Assembly: GCF_029227915.1 (NCBI RefSeq)
Contig: NC_079879.1
Location: 25,734,501-25,798,500, forward strand
Origin: Hydractinia symbiolongicarpus
Taxonomy: Eukaryota > Cnidaria > Hydrozoa > Anthoathecata > Hydractiniidae
Reading direction: 5' to 3'
Length of the DNA: 64,000 bases
The notes beneath the pieces are model-generated. The model was not told the DNA's origin. It saw only the letters and a program-made list of their open reading frames with translations, and searched no databases. The position numbers and the translations under genes were made by a program. This document shows positions 51,419-62,800 of the stretch, in pieces (position 1 is the stretch's first letter; the number at the start of each line of letters is the position of its first letter).

Positions 51419-52415
51419 TTATATAACAAAGGGAATGATTGCTTTTCTTTTACGCGGGTACTCTTTGAATTCTCTTCTGTAATTTTTATGCTTTTTAATT
51501 GCCCAAAGAACCATCTGAAAACAACCAGCAAATGTAAATACACCAGACATTACTGTCTGGGTAAGAACAGTAAACCAAAACCATGAACCAATTTCATATG
51601 TGTAGTTCGGGCATGAAACTAGATTCAACAACCATGTAAAGGGGTTTGACGTTGGCATGGGAATTTTTCTTTCCTTTGTTCCTTCAGGTCTTAAATTTCG
51701 CAGGGCAACATGAATGGAATAATTACCAAGTTGGCAAAAAATAAAACCAGCTAGGCTGGCATAAACTTGCAAATCACCAAAAGATGCTGGGGTGTATAAG
51801 GGATGGTTGATAAAATAGGCAATGAAACATGTAAAACCCCAATAGTAAATAGAATTCTTGAAAAGATTCATTATGGGCATTGTACCATTGGAAAATCGGT
51901 GAATAAAATGTGTTTCTGCAAGCCTTTTACCATAATGAAAAACATAGCATGCACACGCAATATGAACATATGGGTGGATTGCCTTCGCATTAGCTCCAGA
52001 GCCATAAATAAAGCTTGGCCGTGCATAAAACAGAGGATACAGGAAAAAAGGTCCAGCATATTCTGTGAGAAATACTGTTTTCCAACCAATTTGTGGACCC
52101 AAGTCTTTAAAGTAAAGCCTTGCAGTGTTGTCAAACTCCAATGACCGCAGTGTTGCATCATTGCTTAGAATTTTTCCACGGGGCTCTTTTCTGTATGCTT
52201 GTCTTGAGGGATAAAGCTTTGGCTTAACTTTTTCATAGGCTATCTTAATTTCTTCAATTGTGGTATAAATCGAGGCATCTTCTAAGGTGTGTAATACTTC
52301 TTTTGTGCGAGCACTTATGATTTCCACCTAAACAAAAAATGGCAAACCATAATCCTAACATTACGGTTACTGCAACGCATCGTCTTACAGTATTTAATTT
52401 CAATCTTACCTTCAT
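51419..52415 (-). CDS. TECR: Very-long-chain enoyl-CoA reductase (2 exons, 304 aa)
   Basis: TECR is an ER membrane enzyme that reduces trans-2-enoyl-CoA to acyl-CoA with NADPH, the last step of very-long-chain fatty acid elongation. Exon 1 (52410-52415) holds only ATG AAG; exon 2 (51419-52327) holds the rest, so the protein begins MKVEIISARTKEV. The first ~90 residues are the ubiquitin-like domain (YPSRQAYRKEPRGK). A multi-pass membrane reductase domain follows, with QIGWKTVFLTEYAGP, IHRFSNGTMP, NSIYYWGF, INHPLYTP, NPFTWLLNLVSCPNYTYEIG and a C terminus FKEYPRKRKAIIPFVI. Human TECR is 308 aa. The two-codon first exon was chosen because no ATG opens exon 2 and the human protein also begins MK ahead of the VEI motif. 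Confidence 0.96.
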
Positions 52416-52984
52416 CTTTCGATTTTCTGCGCTGTGCACCTTGTTGGTTCGAGCCTGCAGGCAACACAGAAAGGGCCTGTAATTTGCTGACATCAACAAA
52501 ATATATAAATCCGTTTCTCACTCTCTAAATTTTGAGCATCGTTAAATTCTCACTTTATTGCTTAGTAAAAGCGCTCATTATTTTAGTTTGCGGACGAAAC
52601 TAATATGGCATCGTCAAAGTGTAGATCGTAATAAGCTTCTTTATGATTATGTTACACTTTCATGTAATCACTCCTTTTTCCCTCAATACTATTTAGAATT
52701 TCCATAATTTACCACGCCATGCATTCTTTGCTTTTCAATTAAAAAGCATATCTAGCTACCTTTTGACTGATTTGCTGGCAACTAAAGAAGCAGTTGGCAG
52801 CAGAGAACAGATTATTCAAACCTAAAAGATTTAAAAATAGAGACATCACTTTTCAGAATCTGACATTTTTTCTTATTCGTCTAGCTAATATGGGCATTAA
52901 GTATTACCTGGAACTTACTTAGATTAATACAATTTATCTAGAGCAGCTTACCTATGCTAGCTAAATATATTTCATATCCTTAGG
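52416..52984. other. TECR upstream region
   Basis: 5' UTR and presumed promoter of TECR, then AT-rich sequence up to the SINE. No other feature recognised. Confidence 0.5.
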
Positions 52985-53330
52985 TAAAGATAGATGTGCA
53001 TATTTTACATGGCTAGCCCCACAAATATCGAGGGATATAACCTGTCTATTATTTCCAGGAGGGGCCATGGCATAGATGGAGAGTCCTAGAGTATTTAATG
53101 CTCATTTTGAGCTACACAGGACCAATTAGGGCCCGCACTCTACTATACAACTCCTGGCAACATACAACGGCCCACACAGTGTGCCATCTCTCCAATTTCT
53201 CTCACATGGCTTGGGTTAACCCGGGGCTATGGTAACATTCACTCACCATGTCAAATCGCCGTCAAGAGGAATCGTACGCACCGTACGAGAGCTATAACCA
53301 CTAATCTACGGCGCCACAAACTGCAGTGAA
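52985..53330 (-). mobile_element. SINE family A, most complete copy
   Basis: On the minus strand it begins with a tRNA-like head (ggcgccgtagattagtggtt as A box region, tacgattcc as a weak B box). It continues with gtgagtgaatgttaccatag, gggttaacccaagccatgtg and gagagaaattgg. It ends with the cctcctggaaat block and gccatgtaaaatatgcacat. It lies directly against the left end of the LINE A copy 2. Confidence 0.8.
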
Positions 53331-53639
53331 GAGGCTTTTCTGAAGGACCTCAGGAATTTAGACTGTTCATATTTTAATATGGTACGATGACCTTGATGAA
53401 GCATGTGGGAAACTAAATAAAAATGTAAAAACAGTGGCTGATAAAAATGCCCCTTTTAAAACACATAGATTTTCTGGTCTGTTGAGGCATGGGTCACTGA
53501 TGAATTAATAATAGCCATCAAAGAAAGGGACTTCTTAAAACGAAAAGCATCAAAAACAAAATCCATCATAGACTGGGATGCTTTCAAACAAGAAAGGAAC
53601 CAGGTAATAGGTCTCAAAAATTTGACTTAAAAACGAGTA

Positions 53640-54308
53640 CTATAATATATGAGTAATATATGAGTACTATAATATATATACGAGTACTATAATATATATC
53701 ATAGTATATGATATGTTGGGCAGTGAAGGGGGTGTTGGTAGAAGTGTTACTTGCAGGATAGGTTCTGCTTGGAAAAAGTTCAGAGAGTTACTTCCTTTGT
53801 TGACTAGCAGAGTCCTGTCAATTGAGGTAAAAGGTAGGTTGTATGAGGCCTGTGTAAGAAGTGTTATGTTGTACGGTAGTTAGACATGGGCAGTGAAGCA
53901 GGAAGATCTTGACCGTTTAGATAGGAATGATACAAGAATGGTTAGGTGGATGTGTAACGCCAGTCTGAGAGACAGAAAGAGTTCAGATGAGCTAAGAAGC
54001 AGGCTAAGTCTCCGTAGAATTAAAGATGTTATCCAGATAAGAAGATTGAATTGGCTGGGGCACTTGGAAAAAATGGAGGATGATAATTGGGTAAGAAAGT
54101 GTAGAGACTTGATAGTTCCTGGGGCAAAGCCCAGAGGCAGACCGATAAAGACTTGGCAGGAGGTTATAAGGACAGACTTGATACAGAGGAAGTTGAGTTT
54201 AGATCTAACACAGTCTAGATCAGATTGGAAGAGGGTCATTAATAAACCCTGTCCAACCCATGCTAGCATGGAAAACGGACGTTAAGCCGAGAATGATGAT
54301 GATGATGA
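53640..54308 (+). mobile_element. LINE B insertion nested in LINE A
   Basis: It enters after gagtactataat. The junction holds about three copies of gagtactataatatat, probably an expanded target duplication. The frame at 53893-54285 encodes MVRWMCNASLRDRKS, NWLGHLEKMEDDNWVRKC and KPRGRPIKTWQEV, and a stop at 53881 breaks the preceding LYGS-TWAVKQEDLDRLDR stretch. It ends in (GATGAT)n, where LINE A resumes. It is nearly identical to 43458-43868. Confidence 0.88.
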
Positions 54309-54520
54309 TAATGACGTTTTGCAGCACTTTCAAAAACGGCCAAAACAGTCTTGAAAAACCCTTAAAAAAACTGGTTCCTGATAAGTCAGGCAATACTACC
54401 TCGATAAAACAAGTAGTCCAAAATGATGGTACAGAAACTTCTCACCTAAATGAAATTTCCAACACATTCAATTCATTTTTTGTCAGTGTTGGTGAACTAG
54501 CCTCAAAATTTTCTTCTGAC

Positions 54521-55210
54521 ACTACTACTAATAATTTTTGGTAGGCTCCTATTGAGAACAAAAGTGTGCCGAAAAAACAATAGTTCACTAAAACTTAATA
54601 AAGCTATAGGCTTGGACGGAATTGGTCAGTTTTTAGTATTTTTTATCAAGTCTTCAACAAATCTTTATTTACTGGTTATGTACCTAAATGTTGGAAGACT
54701 AAAAGGGTCTCGCTGAATTGAACCCTGGTCTCCCGCACAAAGTATGAGAGTGATAACCACTAAACTACGGTGCAGTTTTGAAGAAACTGCAGTAGTCAAT
54801 GTCTCTGATTTTATTCTTACTGAGCTCCACCAAAAAAACTTTGTTTGTGCTGTGCTTATTGACTTACTACTACTAATAATTTTTGGTAGGCTCCTATTGA
54901 GAACAAAAGTGTGCCGAAAAAACAATAGTTCACTAAAACTTAATAAAGCTATAGGCTTGGACGGAATTGGTCAGTTTTTAGTATTTTTTATCAAGTCTTC
55001 AACAAATCTTTATTTACTGGTTATGTACCTAAATGTTGGAAGACTAAAAGGGTCTCGCTGAATTGAACCCTGGTCTCCCGCACAAAGTATGAGAGTGATA
55101 ACCACTAAACTACGGTGCAGTTTTGAAGAAACTGCAGTAGTCAATGTCTCTGATTTTATTCTTACTGAGCTCCACCAAAAAAACTTTGTTTGTGCTGTGC
55201 TTATTGACCT
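54521..55210 (+). repeat. 345 bp direct tandem duplication inside LINE A copy 2
   Basis: Positions 54521-54865 and 54866-55210 are nearly identical, from actactactaataatttttg to tgcttattgac. The unit includes a tRNA-like insert absent from copy 1. Near identity suggests a recent duplication or possibly an assembly artefact. Confidence 0.88.
54712..54778 (-). mobile_element. tRNA-like SINE head (duplicated at 55057-55123)
   Basis: On the minus strand: accgtagtttagtggttatc (A box), a 5 bp anticodon-type stem (ctctc/gggag) with an oversized loop, and agggttcaattc (B box). It interrupts LINE A and was copied by the 345 bp duplication. The loop size and lack of an acceptor stem argue against a working tRNA. 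Confidence 0.6.
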
Positions 55211-56260
55211 TATAAAAGCTTTTGACACTGTTGATCATAATTTTTTTTAAAAAAAACTATATGGTGTTTTGGCATCAGAGATGCTGCCTTTGACTGGTTC
55301 GAGTCCTACTTAACAGGCTGAATGCAGCTGACTCTTGTAAACAACACAGGATCAGATCTGCTTCATGAAGACGCTTTGGGGTGCCGCAGGGATCTGTGTT
55401 GGGGCCCCTGCTCTTTCTTTTGTATATTGATGACTTAAAATCTGTCATCAATTCAAACTACCACCATCTATATGCAGATGATAAAATAATTACTTCATCC
55501 CATGAAAACTTGGATACCCTTCTTGAAACTGAAACAATCTTTTCGGCAACCACAGCCAGTTAAAAAAAGTTGAGAACAAAACTATCAACTATATGGGCAT
55601 TCCTTTGAAAAGGAACGAAAAAATTAAATATTTTGGAGTAACATTTGATCAAAAATTGCAATGGGAAGAGCACATTGATAGCATCAATAGAAAAGTACTA
55701 ATTAAATATTCTAATATTAGAACCATTGCATCCTGTTTAACCCCTCACACAAAAAACCTTTTAGTTAATGCACTTGTCATGCCATATTTCAACTACTGCT
55801 CCTCTGCATGGGTTTGTGCCACCCAAGGTAGATTGGGGAAACTAGAAAAACAATTAAAATGTATCCATACCTTTCTTAGGAAAGAGAGGGTATATTCACT
55901 GAATAATTTACTCATTAAAAACAATGCTATATTTTTTTTCCAAGTCATGAATAACATTGCTCCTGATTACATGCACTCAAAATTCCTTTTGGCAAAAAAA
56001 TGTCATAATCATCAAACAAGAGGAGCTTCGAAAAACAGGTTCACACTTCCCTTAGTCAACACGGAATTTGGCAAAAAAGCCTTCCCATTTAGAGCTGCAG
56101 AAGTGTGAAATAATCTTTCAGACCAAGTGACCTGTAATGGAAGTCTGCTTTCGTTTAAGACTTCCATCTCTAATGTATTTAGCAAATTCTATTGGAGATC
56201 ACTTTTTAACTTTTTAATTACTGTTTTTTATTCTTCTTTTTTTTTTAATTTTCACAGATT

Positions 56261-56811
56261 ATAAATTTTCAGGAACGAGATTTTTAAACGTAAAACGATT
56301 CTCAATAAAATGTGTTTTTTTAACCTTTTATAAAATTTTATTTCCAAGGCTGAATAACCGACCTACTAACTGAACTACTAGACTAATAAGAAAGACTAGA
56401 AAGAACAAAATAAGAACAAACTAAAGAGGGCTTAAAAACTAAATGGCCAGGACCTGTTAAGATTCGACTGGCTTCTAAAAAAAGCTCCTATAAAAATTCA
56501 AATTTTAACTCTGTTGTCCAAACCATAGTGCACAGACTTTGGTAGTATTATATACCCATCCCATATTTGGTATTGTAGTCTTCTGGAGTTTATAACTTCA
56601 GAATCAGACAGTATAGGATAAGAGCTTGACATCTCAAGAATGTAGAAAAGCAGAAGTATTATGCAAAAAGTCATTTAAATTACTCGATTTCAAGATTTTT
56701 TGATTTGCTAAGGTTTCTTCTGCCAAGGTTTTTTTCTTTGACCGAATTTAGTGTAACTTTTAAGCCCTTTATTTAGATTTATTATTTAAAAACAGATTTT
56801 AGAAAGTAAAA
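56261..56811. other. BRD8 upstream region
   Basis: Noncoding sequence after LINE A. A 3' splice-site-like gattttag ends at 56802, 9 nt before the BRD8 ATG at 56812, as also seen before RRP12. Confidence 0.45.
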
Positions 56812-59800
56812 ATGGCTGCAAATGAATTGGATGACTGGTCTACAAAGGAAAAGTTTGTACTGGCATGCTGTGTGACAAGAAGCGGAGATCAAAACTGGTA
56901 ATTAAGTTAATTGATTAACATAGTATATTTTTTATTCGAGCAAGCGACTCTCTCAGTCTTAACTTCCTTATCTCTAATAGCTGAAATAATGTTGCAAAAA
57001 TGAGATATATAAGTTTATTTTGATCTTGTGTTGTAAAAATATTTCTTATATATCGTCAAAACAAAGTTTAAATTTTAAATTTAAATTTTAAATTAAAACA
57101 TAATATTTTTTTGTTACTGATTATCTTCCTTTTATTGTGATGAAACAAAGTCACTTTTCTGCTTTAAAAAATATAAGCCATAAAAAAAGTTACGATTGCT
57201 ACAACACAAGCTAGTCGTTGACGTCATTTAAAAGATAATGCTGAAAGACTCTTCGCAAAACTACACAAAGAAATAACACAAACTGTGCCAAGGTCGAATT
57301 TCTCAAATTTTTTTTTGTGCACACTCTACTTTACTTATAAGAAATTAATAATTATTATTATTATTTAAACAGTTGTATATTTTAATTTGCCATTGTAAAT
57401 ATTTTATACTAAACCCACTTTTGTATTCTAGGGTATCTGTAAGTCGTACAATGCGATTGATTCTTGAGGCATGTGAAGAAGAAAAGAAAAGACCTGCTGA
57501 TTGGTTTTCCCAAAAGGTAATTTAGTCCTAGATGATGTATAATCCCTTAGCTGCAGATATTTAGGTGAAATATTCATGCATGTTCTTAAAGTAAATAAGA
57601 TGCTCCAATCTTGGACAAACACATATGGACAATTTTATTGTATTTTATAGTAATTTTCGAAAGTATCTAATAGTATAACACATTATGTTATTCTGCTTAT
57701 TATAATTATAATTATAATTAATGCAATTCTTTCATATTAATTTTCACATTAAAATATCTCTGATAGGAAGAGTAAAATTCATGATTTAAGTTTACTGCTC
57801 TCTTTATTTTGTGTATAAAGTAGAAATCCAGATTAATATGAAGACATATGCTATCATTTACTTTTTAATTTAATACAACTAAAATTCATATTACATTTTT
57901 CTCTTTAGAATTTTGCAATCAAGTATAATGAATTGTTAAACACTGCCTCAGTAGCCAAGTAAGGGCTTTTTCTTCTTTCGGTGAAAATCACTCACCAGTC
58001 ACCTTGTGTAGTGCGTTTCCTCCAGTTCTGGAGCTTGTTGGTTCAATTCATGGCTGATTTTTGCCAGAGACTAAAAGTGTGAATTGTCCTTTCTGCTTAA
58101 CATTCAGCATGAGAATGGGATTGATATTTGAGGTGGTTGTGTAGCTGAGCAGCAGTTGTGTTTGTATGCCTTATGTATAGCTCAAATGGAAGCATTAAAT
58201 GCGCTAGGACCCCTTTACATTTCCTTTGATAACAATATCATTAGGAATTAAAGAGGCTACCCTGAGTAAATAATATTAATAATAATTATAATAATGGGAA
58301 TGAAATGGGAGTGAAATAAAGGTTTAAACCATTTTGTTTTTGTTAAGACGAAAAGTTAGAGGTGCATCGTCAGAATCGGGAAATGTTGGTGAGTTCATAT
58401 TAACTATTTTCTTTATGTGCCAAAGTTATGTTCAGCATGTTTACTTGTTATTTAATATTTTATTTAATGAGCGTATCATAATGGTGGCTGTCCGTACAGA
58501 CGTGTTTTCTGTGTTAAATTTTTTGTTGCTGTTGTTTTTGGCATTAGTCAACAATGTTTCCTGTAATAGTTGTGGGAAAACTATCAGAGGAAATCAAACA
58601 TCAGAGAAATGTTATACGTGTAAAAATTTATCTCACTTGAAATGTTTAAATGATAAATTTGTTTGTGATGAAGAGAGATTTTTCTGTGTTGACTGTACTC
58701 CTGCTGATCCTAAATATATCATAAATTCACTTGATCCTGAAATTTCTGGATTTATTGGTAAGAAAGGATTTAAAATCATGCACCAAAATATTAATTGGAT
58801 CGAAGAAAAGTTACATCACATAAAATCATTCTTGTTAGATACCAAAAACTCTGTTCATATTATCAGTTTCTCCGAAACTCACACAAACAACACTGTTACA
58901 GATGCACAATTAAAGATTCCGGGGTACACACTCGAACGAAAAGACCGTGTAATTGTTGAAGGCCATGGAGGAGTTTCACTCTATATTCGGGACGATCTGA
59001 ACTACAACAGGAGAGATGATTTAGAAATTGAAGGAATTGAATTTCTATGGATTGAATTCTTCCCCAAAAAATCGAAACCGTTGCTCATTTCTTCATGCTA
59101 CCGACCCCCTGATAACTCAAAATACCTCGACAGAAACTTTGTTGAAAAATTTAACAATATTTTGGATGCGATTACAGCAGAGAACAAAGAAACGATTATG
59201 TGCGGGGACTTTAACTGCAATTATAAGGTCCCCGGAGACCATTGCGACTTGAGAGATCTTGTAAAACTGCACGGTTTCAGTCAGTTAATAAAGTCATACA
59301 CGCGAATAACAAAGAACAGTAAAACACTTATCGATTTGTTCTATACGACAAACAAAATAGTAATTACCAATACATTGGTGCACACAAATTCTGTAAGTGA
59401 TCATGGTTTAATTGGCATCAATAGAAAAATGAACTGTAAACGCTATCAACCAAAAAGAATAACGGCGCGTGATTACTCTCGATACAACAAAGAAGACTTA
59501 CAGAACGAACTTCGTAACATACCTTGGGAAAACTGTTTAGCTGTCAATTTCAACAAAGGCTGGGATTTATTCAAAAATTACGTCACATCTACCATCAACA
59601 AACATTCACCACTGAAGGAGAAAAATGTTCGGGGGAAAGCCTAGTCCCTGGTTGACACGAGAAATACGTCAGTTGATGCACATAAGAGATTATCAACTAC
59701 GCCGCTTTAAACAAACTAGCCTTGATGCTCATTGGGACAATTATAAGAAACTCAGAAATACTGTAACAAAAAAGATACGTGCTGCAAAAGCAAACCACAT

Positions 59801-62800
59801 CAGAAATGTATTTAAGCAATCCACTGACAAACCTAGCGACTTCTGGAAGCAAATCAAAAACTGCTATCCTACTAAGGGTACATGTGCTCCAAGTAAATTT
59901 TTCAAAATCAATGGGGAAAATGTATCGAATCCCAAATGTATATCAAATTTTTACGAAAGTCGGATCCAAATTAATGAACTGTAAAACCATTAATTACACA
60001 TAGAAAATGTTTGACCATCGGGACCCCCTGAAGGATATAAACCGAACTAATGCAACATTTAAGTTTAAAGAATTAACAGTCCGAGAAACATTAAAAATCT
60101 TAGAATCGACAAATGCATCGAAAGCGGCAGGTCTGGACACATCACCTGCAAGAATTGTAAAGGATATTGCTCCCGTAATTGCAGCACCACTTACGTTCTT
60201 AATAAATGCAAGCTTGTTATCTGGCACCTTTCCAACATCAGAGAAAACTGCAAAAATTAACCCTGTGTTTAAAAATGGAGATCGCAGTAATATTGATAAT
60301 TACCGTCCAATCTCTGTGCTCAACATCCTGTCGAAGACCATCGAAAGAGTTGTTTATAACCAACTAGCTGACTACCTGGAGGAAAACTTCTTCCTGAGCA
60401 AACACCAGTATGGCTTCCGCCGGAAAAGATCGACTAGTGATGCAGTTACCAAACTTACAAATAACATCCGCTAAAACATGGACAAAGGCAAAGTAACAGG
60501 TGCCCTGTTTATGGACCTGAGAAAAGCATTTGACACTGTTAACCACAGTTGTTTACTTTACAAACTTCCTTACTATGGCATACTTGGTAAAGAGGTTGAT
60601 TGGATATCTAGCTACTTGTTTCACCGAAGCCAAATCGTTAACGTTGATGGAGTACTTTCTGAGAAGGAGTTTGTTACCCATGGTGTACCCCAAGGTTCGA
60701 TATTGGGACCTCTGCTATTTGTCCTTCTTATAAACGACCTTCCGATCCAGCTAAATTACTGCAACGTATTAATGTATGCTGATGACACAGTGATTTATTT
60801 TTCACACAAATCGCTAACTGAGATCGAAAAATGTATAAACTCAGATGCTGAAAAAGTGTTCAGATGGATGCAAGATAACTGTCTTATCCTAAACCCAAAA
60901 AAAGGAAAAACAGAATTTGTAACATTTACTTCTCGATCACGTAACACCCAGATCAATATGACAATCAATAACAATGAAATCCACCAGCCTGCGTTCTACG
61001 AATATCTTGGTGTAATCATGGATAGCCATCTAAACTTGAGCTCTCACCTTCAACGAATGTACAGGCGGGTTAGTTCAAGGCTCAAAATGCTCAAGAAAGT
61101 AAGACATAACATTTCACCAATTGTTGCTGAGAAGATATTCACGTCAATGATTCAACCTCTAATTTTCTACTGCTACCCTGTTTATGGTGGCATGAACGAT
61201 ACATGGCGATTGAAATTCGAATCGTTATTTCTGAAAGCAAAATTCATTGTCAAAAATCGTAAAAAATGGCCAACTTTCACAATACGACTGAAAAGAAAAA
61301 TTGTTATTGACGTCTTCAAATCATTACATTTCGAAACTGATGGGAAATATGTTATGATCAACCACTCGATAAACACTCGAGGAAAGAACTGTTCACTTCG
61401 GCTCCCATCAATTAAATCTGAAACTGGGAGGAAATTATCATATTATCAGGGAGCAGCTATTTTTAACTTCCTACCTGTTAGTATTAGGAAAGAAACTAAT
61501 TTTAATTTATTTAAAAAACTAATAAACAATTATGATTTTTAAACTTTTCTGGTTCATCCACGATGTGGGAGGGAACGGTTGACGCCATCGACACAAACAA
61601 TACAATTTCCACGTCCTCTCACTGCCAAATGTATGGATTGTGTGATGACGTCATCCGTCGTTTCTTACATCGTGTTTCTTGATATACCTGAAAATTTTTC
61701 GCACAAAGTCTTTCACAATATTTTTAATTTTCTCATATATGGTTCTCAATGTTTATTCTCTTAAATTTTTCAATATCCGCGAATTTTTATTTCTCTCCGT
61801 TTAATCTTACTTCGAAAATTTTATATTTTGTTATTTTTGTTTTACACAGGTCTCTCATTGATAACAGTAACATTTACATATATCTTGTATATATTATACT
61901 GACGTAGATAAACCTGTATAAAGATGAATAATAATAATAATAATAATAATAATTGCAAACTAGAAACTCCTGCTGAACAAATCCTACGGAAATTAACCTT
62001 TGAAAGAATTGAGGAATTGGATCGTGTTATAAAAGCTGAAAGAGAAAGATATAAGTAAGTGATCTGTAATTTGTAGGGAGGGTGTGGAATTAAAATTAGC
62101 AGAATGGGCAAATTTTATGGAATTTTTAACATTGGAGAGTGGGGTAATGAAAACAGCAATTTTCTATAGTAGCCTTGTTTGTCCATCATTTTCACACATA
62201 GCCTTTATTTTTGTTAAAAATATAGAGCAAATTGGAAAGGTTTTGTTTACATTTTAGAAAATTGAAAAGTGATATTCATAAAATTCAAAGTGGAAAGCTT
62301 GATGATGAACTTCCTAGGATATTGCAAGCAATGCAAAGGTATGAAATTTTTAAATTTTGTTTCATTAACTAATTTTAGTACATAATTTTTAACAGGTTAT
62401 AATACTGCTTTTTATGTAAGTCCGTCCAGAGTTCCTTTTTTACTAGAAATTATTTTATTATTTTTGATCAAGAATTCATAGAGCACAGAACAATTTTCAG
62501 GACAATGTTTAATTATAGTTAAGGTATGCTAAGTGTGTTCTTCTAAAAAACGATACAATGCTATTCTGGGATGGATAATTGATCATTTTTATATGAAAAA
62601 GCTTACCAGATATGACTTTTCTGAATTGAGCTTCAATATTATGCTTAATGTTTGGCTTTTTAGTAAATCTGAACCTGGATATGCTTAAAATCGTTCACCT
62701 TTAAAAAAAAATATACTTTAAAAATTTGGTATAACTATCTTACTTTTTTTCAATAGTGATGAAAATGTGCAGTTAGAACAACTAATTAAGGAAGATCCTC

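Larger units (their letters stand above)
53331..56260 (+). mobile_element. LINE family A, copy 2, interrupted and duplicated
   Basis: Left part 53331-53650 corresponds to window positions 1-227 of copy 1 plus about 90 bp further 5'. The element is split by LINE B (about 53640-54308) and resumes at 54310 with gacgttttgcag. RT landmarks remain at 55381 ([18 protein letters not shown]) and YADD near 55470, with the C-terminal part at 55593-56108. Damage includes stops, frameshifts, loss of about 90 bp after YADD relative to copy 1, and a 345 bp tandem duplication. The 3' end matches copy 1 up to the ttcacagattata block (about 56260) but lacks the (ATT)n tail. Confidence 0.9.
58400..61953 (+). 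mobile_element. Near-full-length CR1/jockey-type LINE (LINE D) filling BRD8 intron 4
   Basis: The order is zinc-finger plus APE-type endonuclease, linker, reverse transcriptase, C-terminal domain, then a 3' UTR of about 400 bp and an (AAT)n tail at 61926-61953. It lies in the same orientation as BRD8. The 5' boundary is not visible but must lie between the exon 4 donor (58388) and the first LINE coding sequence (about 58481). The coding part is broken by two frameshifts and one stop, so it is not autonomous now, but it is far more intact than LINE A, B or C here. Confidence 0.9.

Noticed and set aside
54712-54778. Functional tRNA gene
   Set aside because: A and B boxes are present, but the anticodon loop is about 11 nt and no acceptor stem pairs; it is best read as a SINE head.
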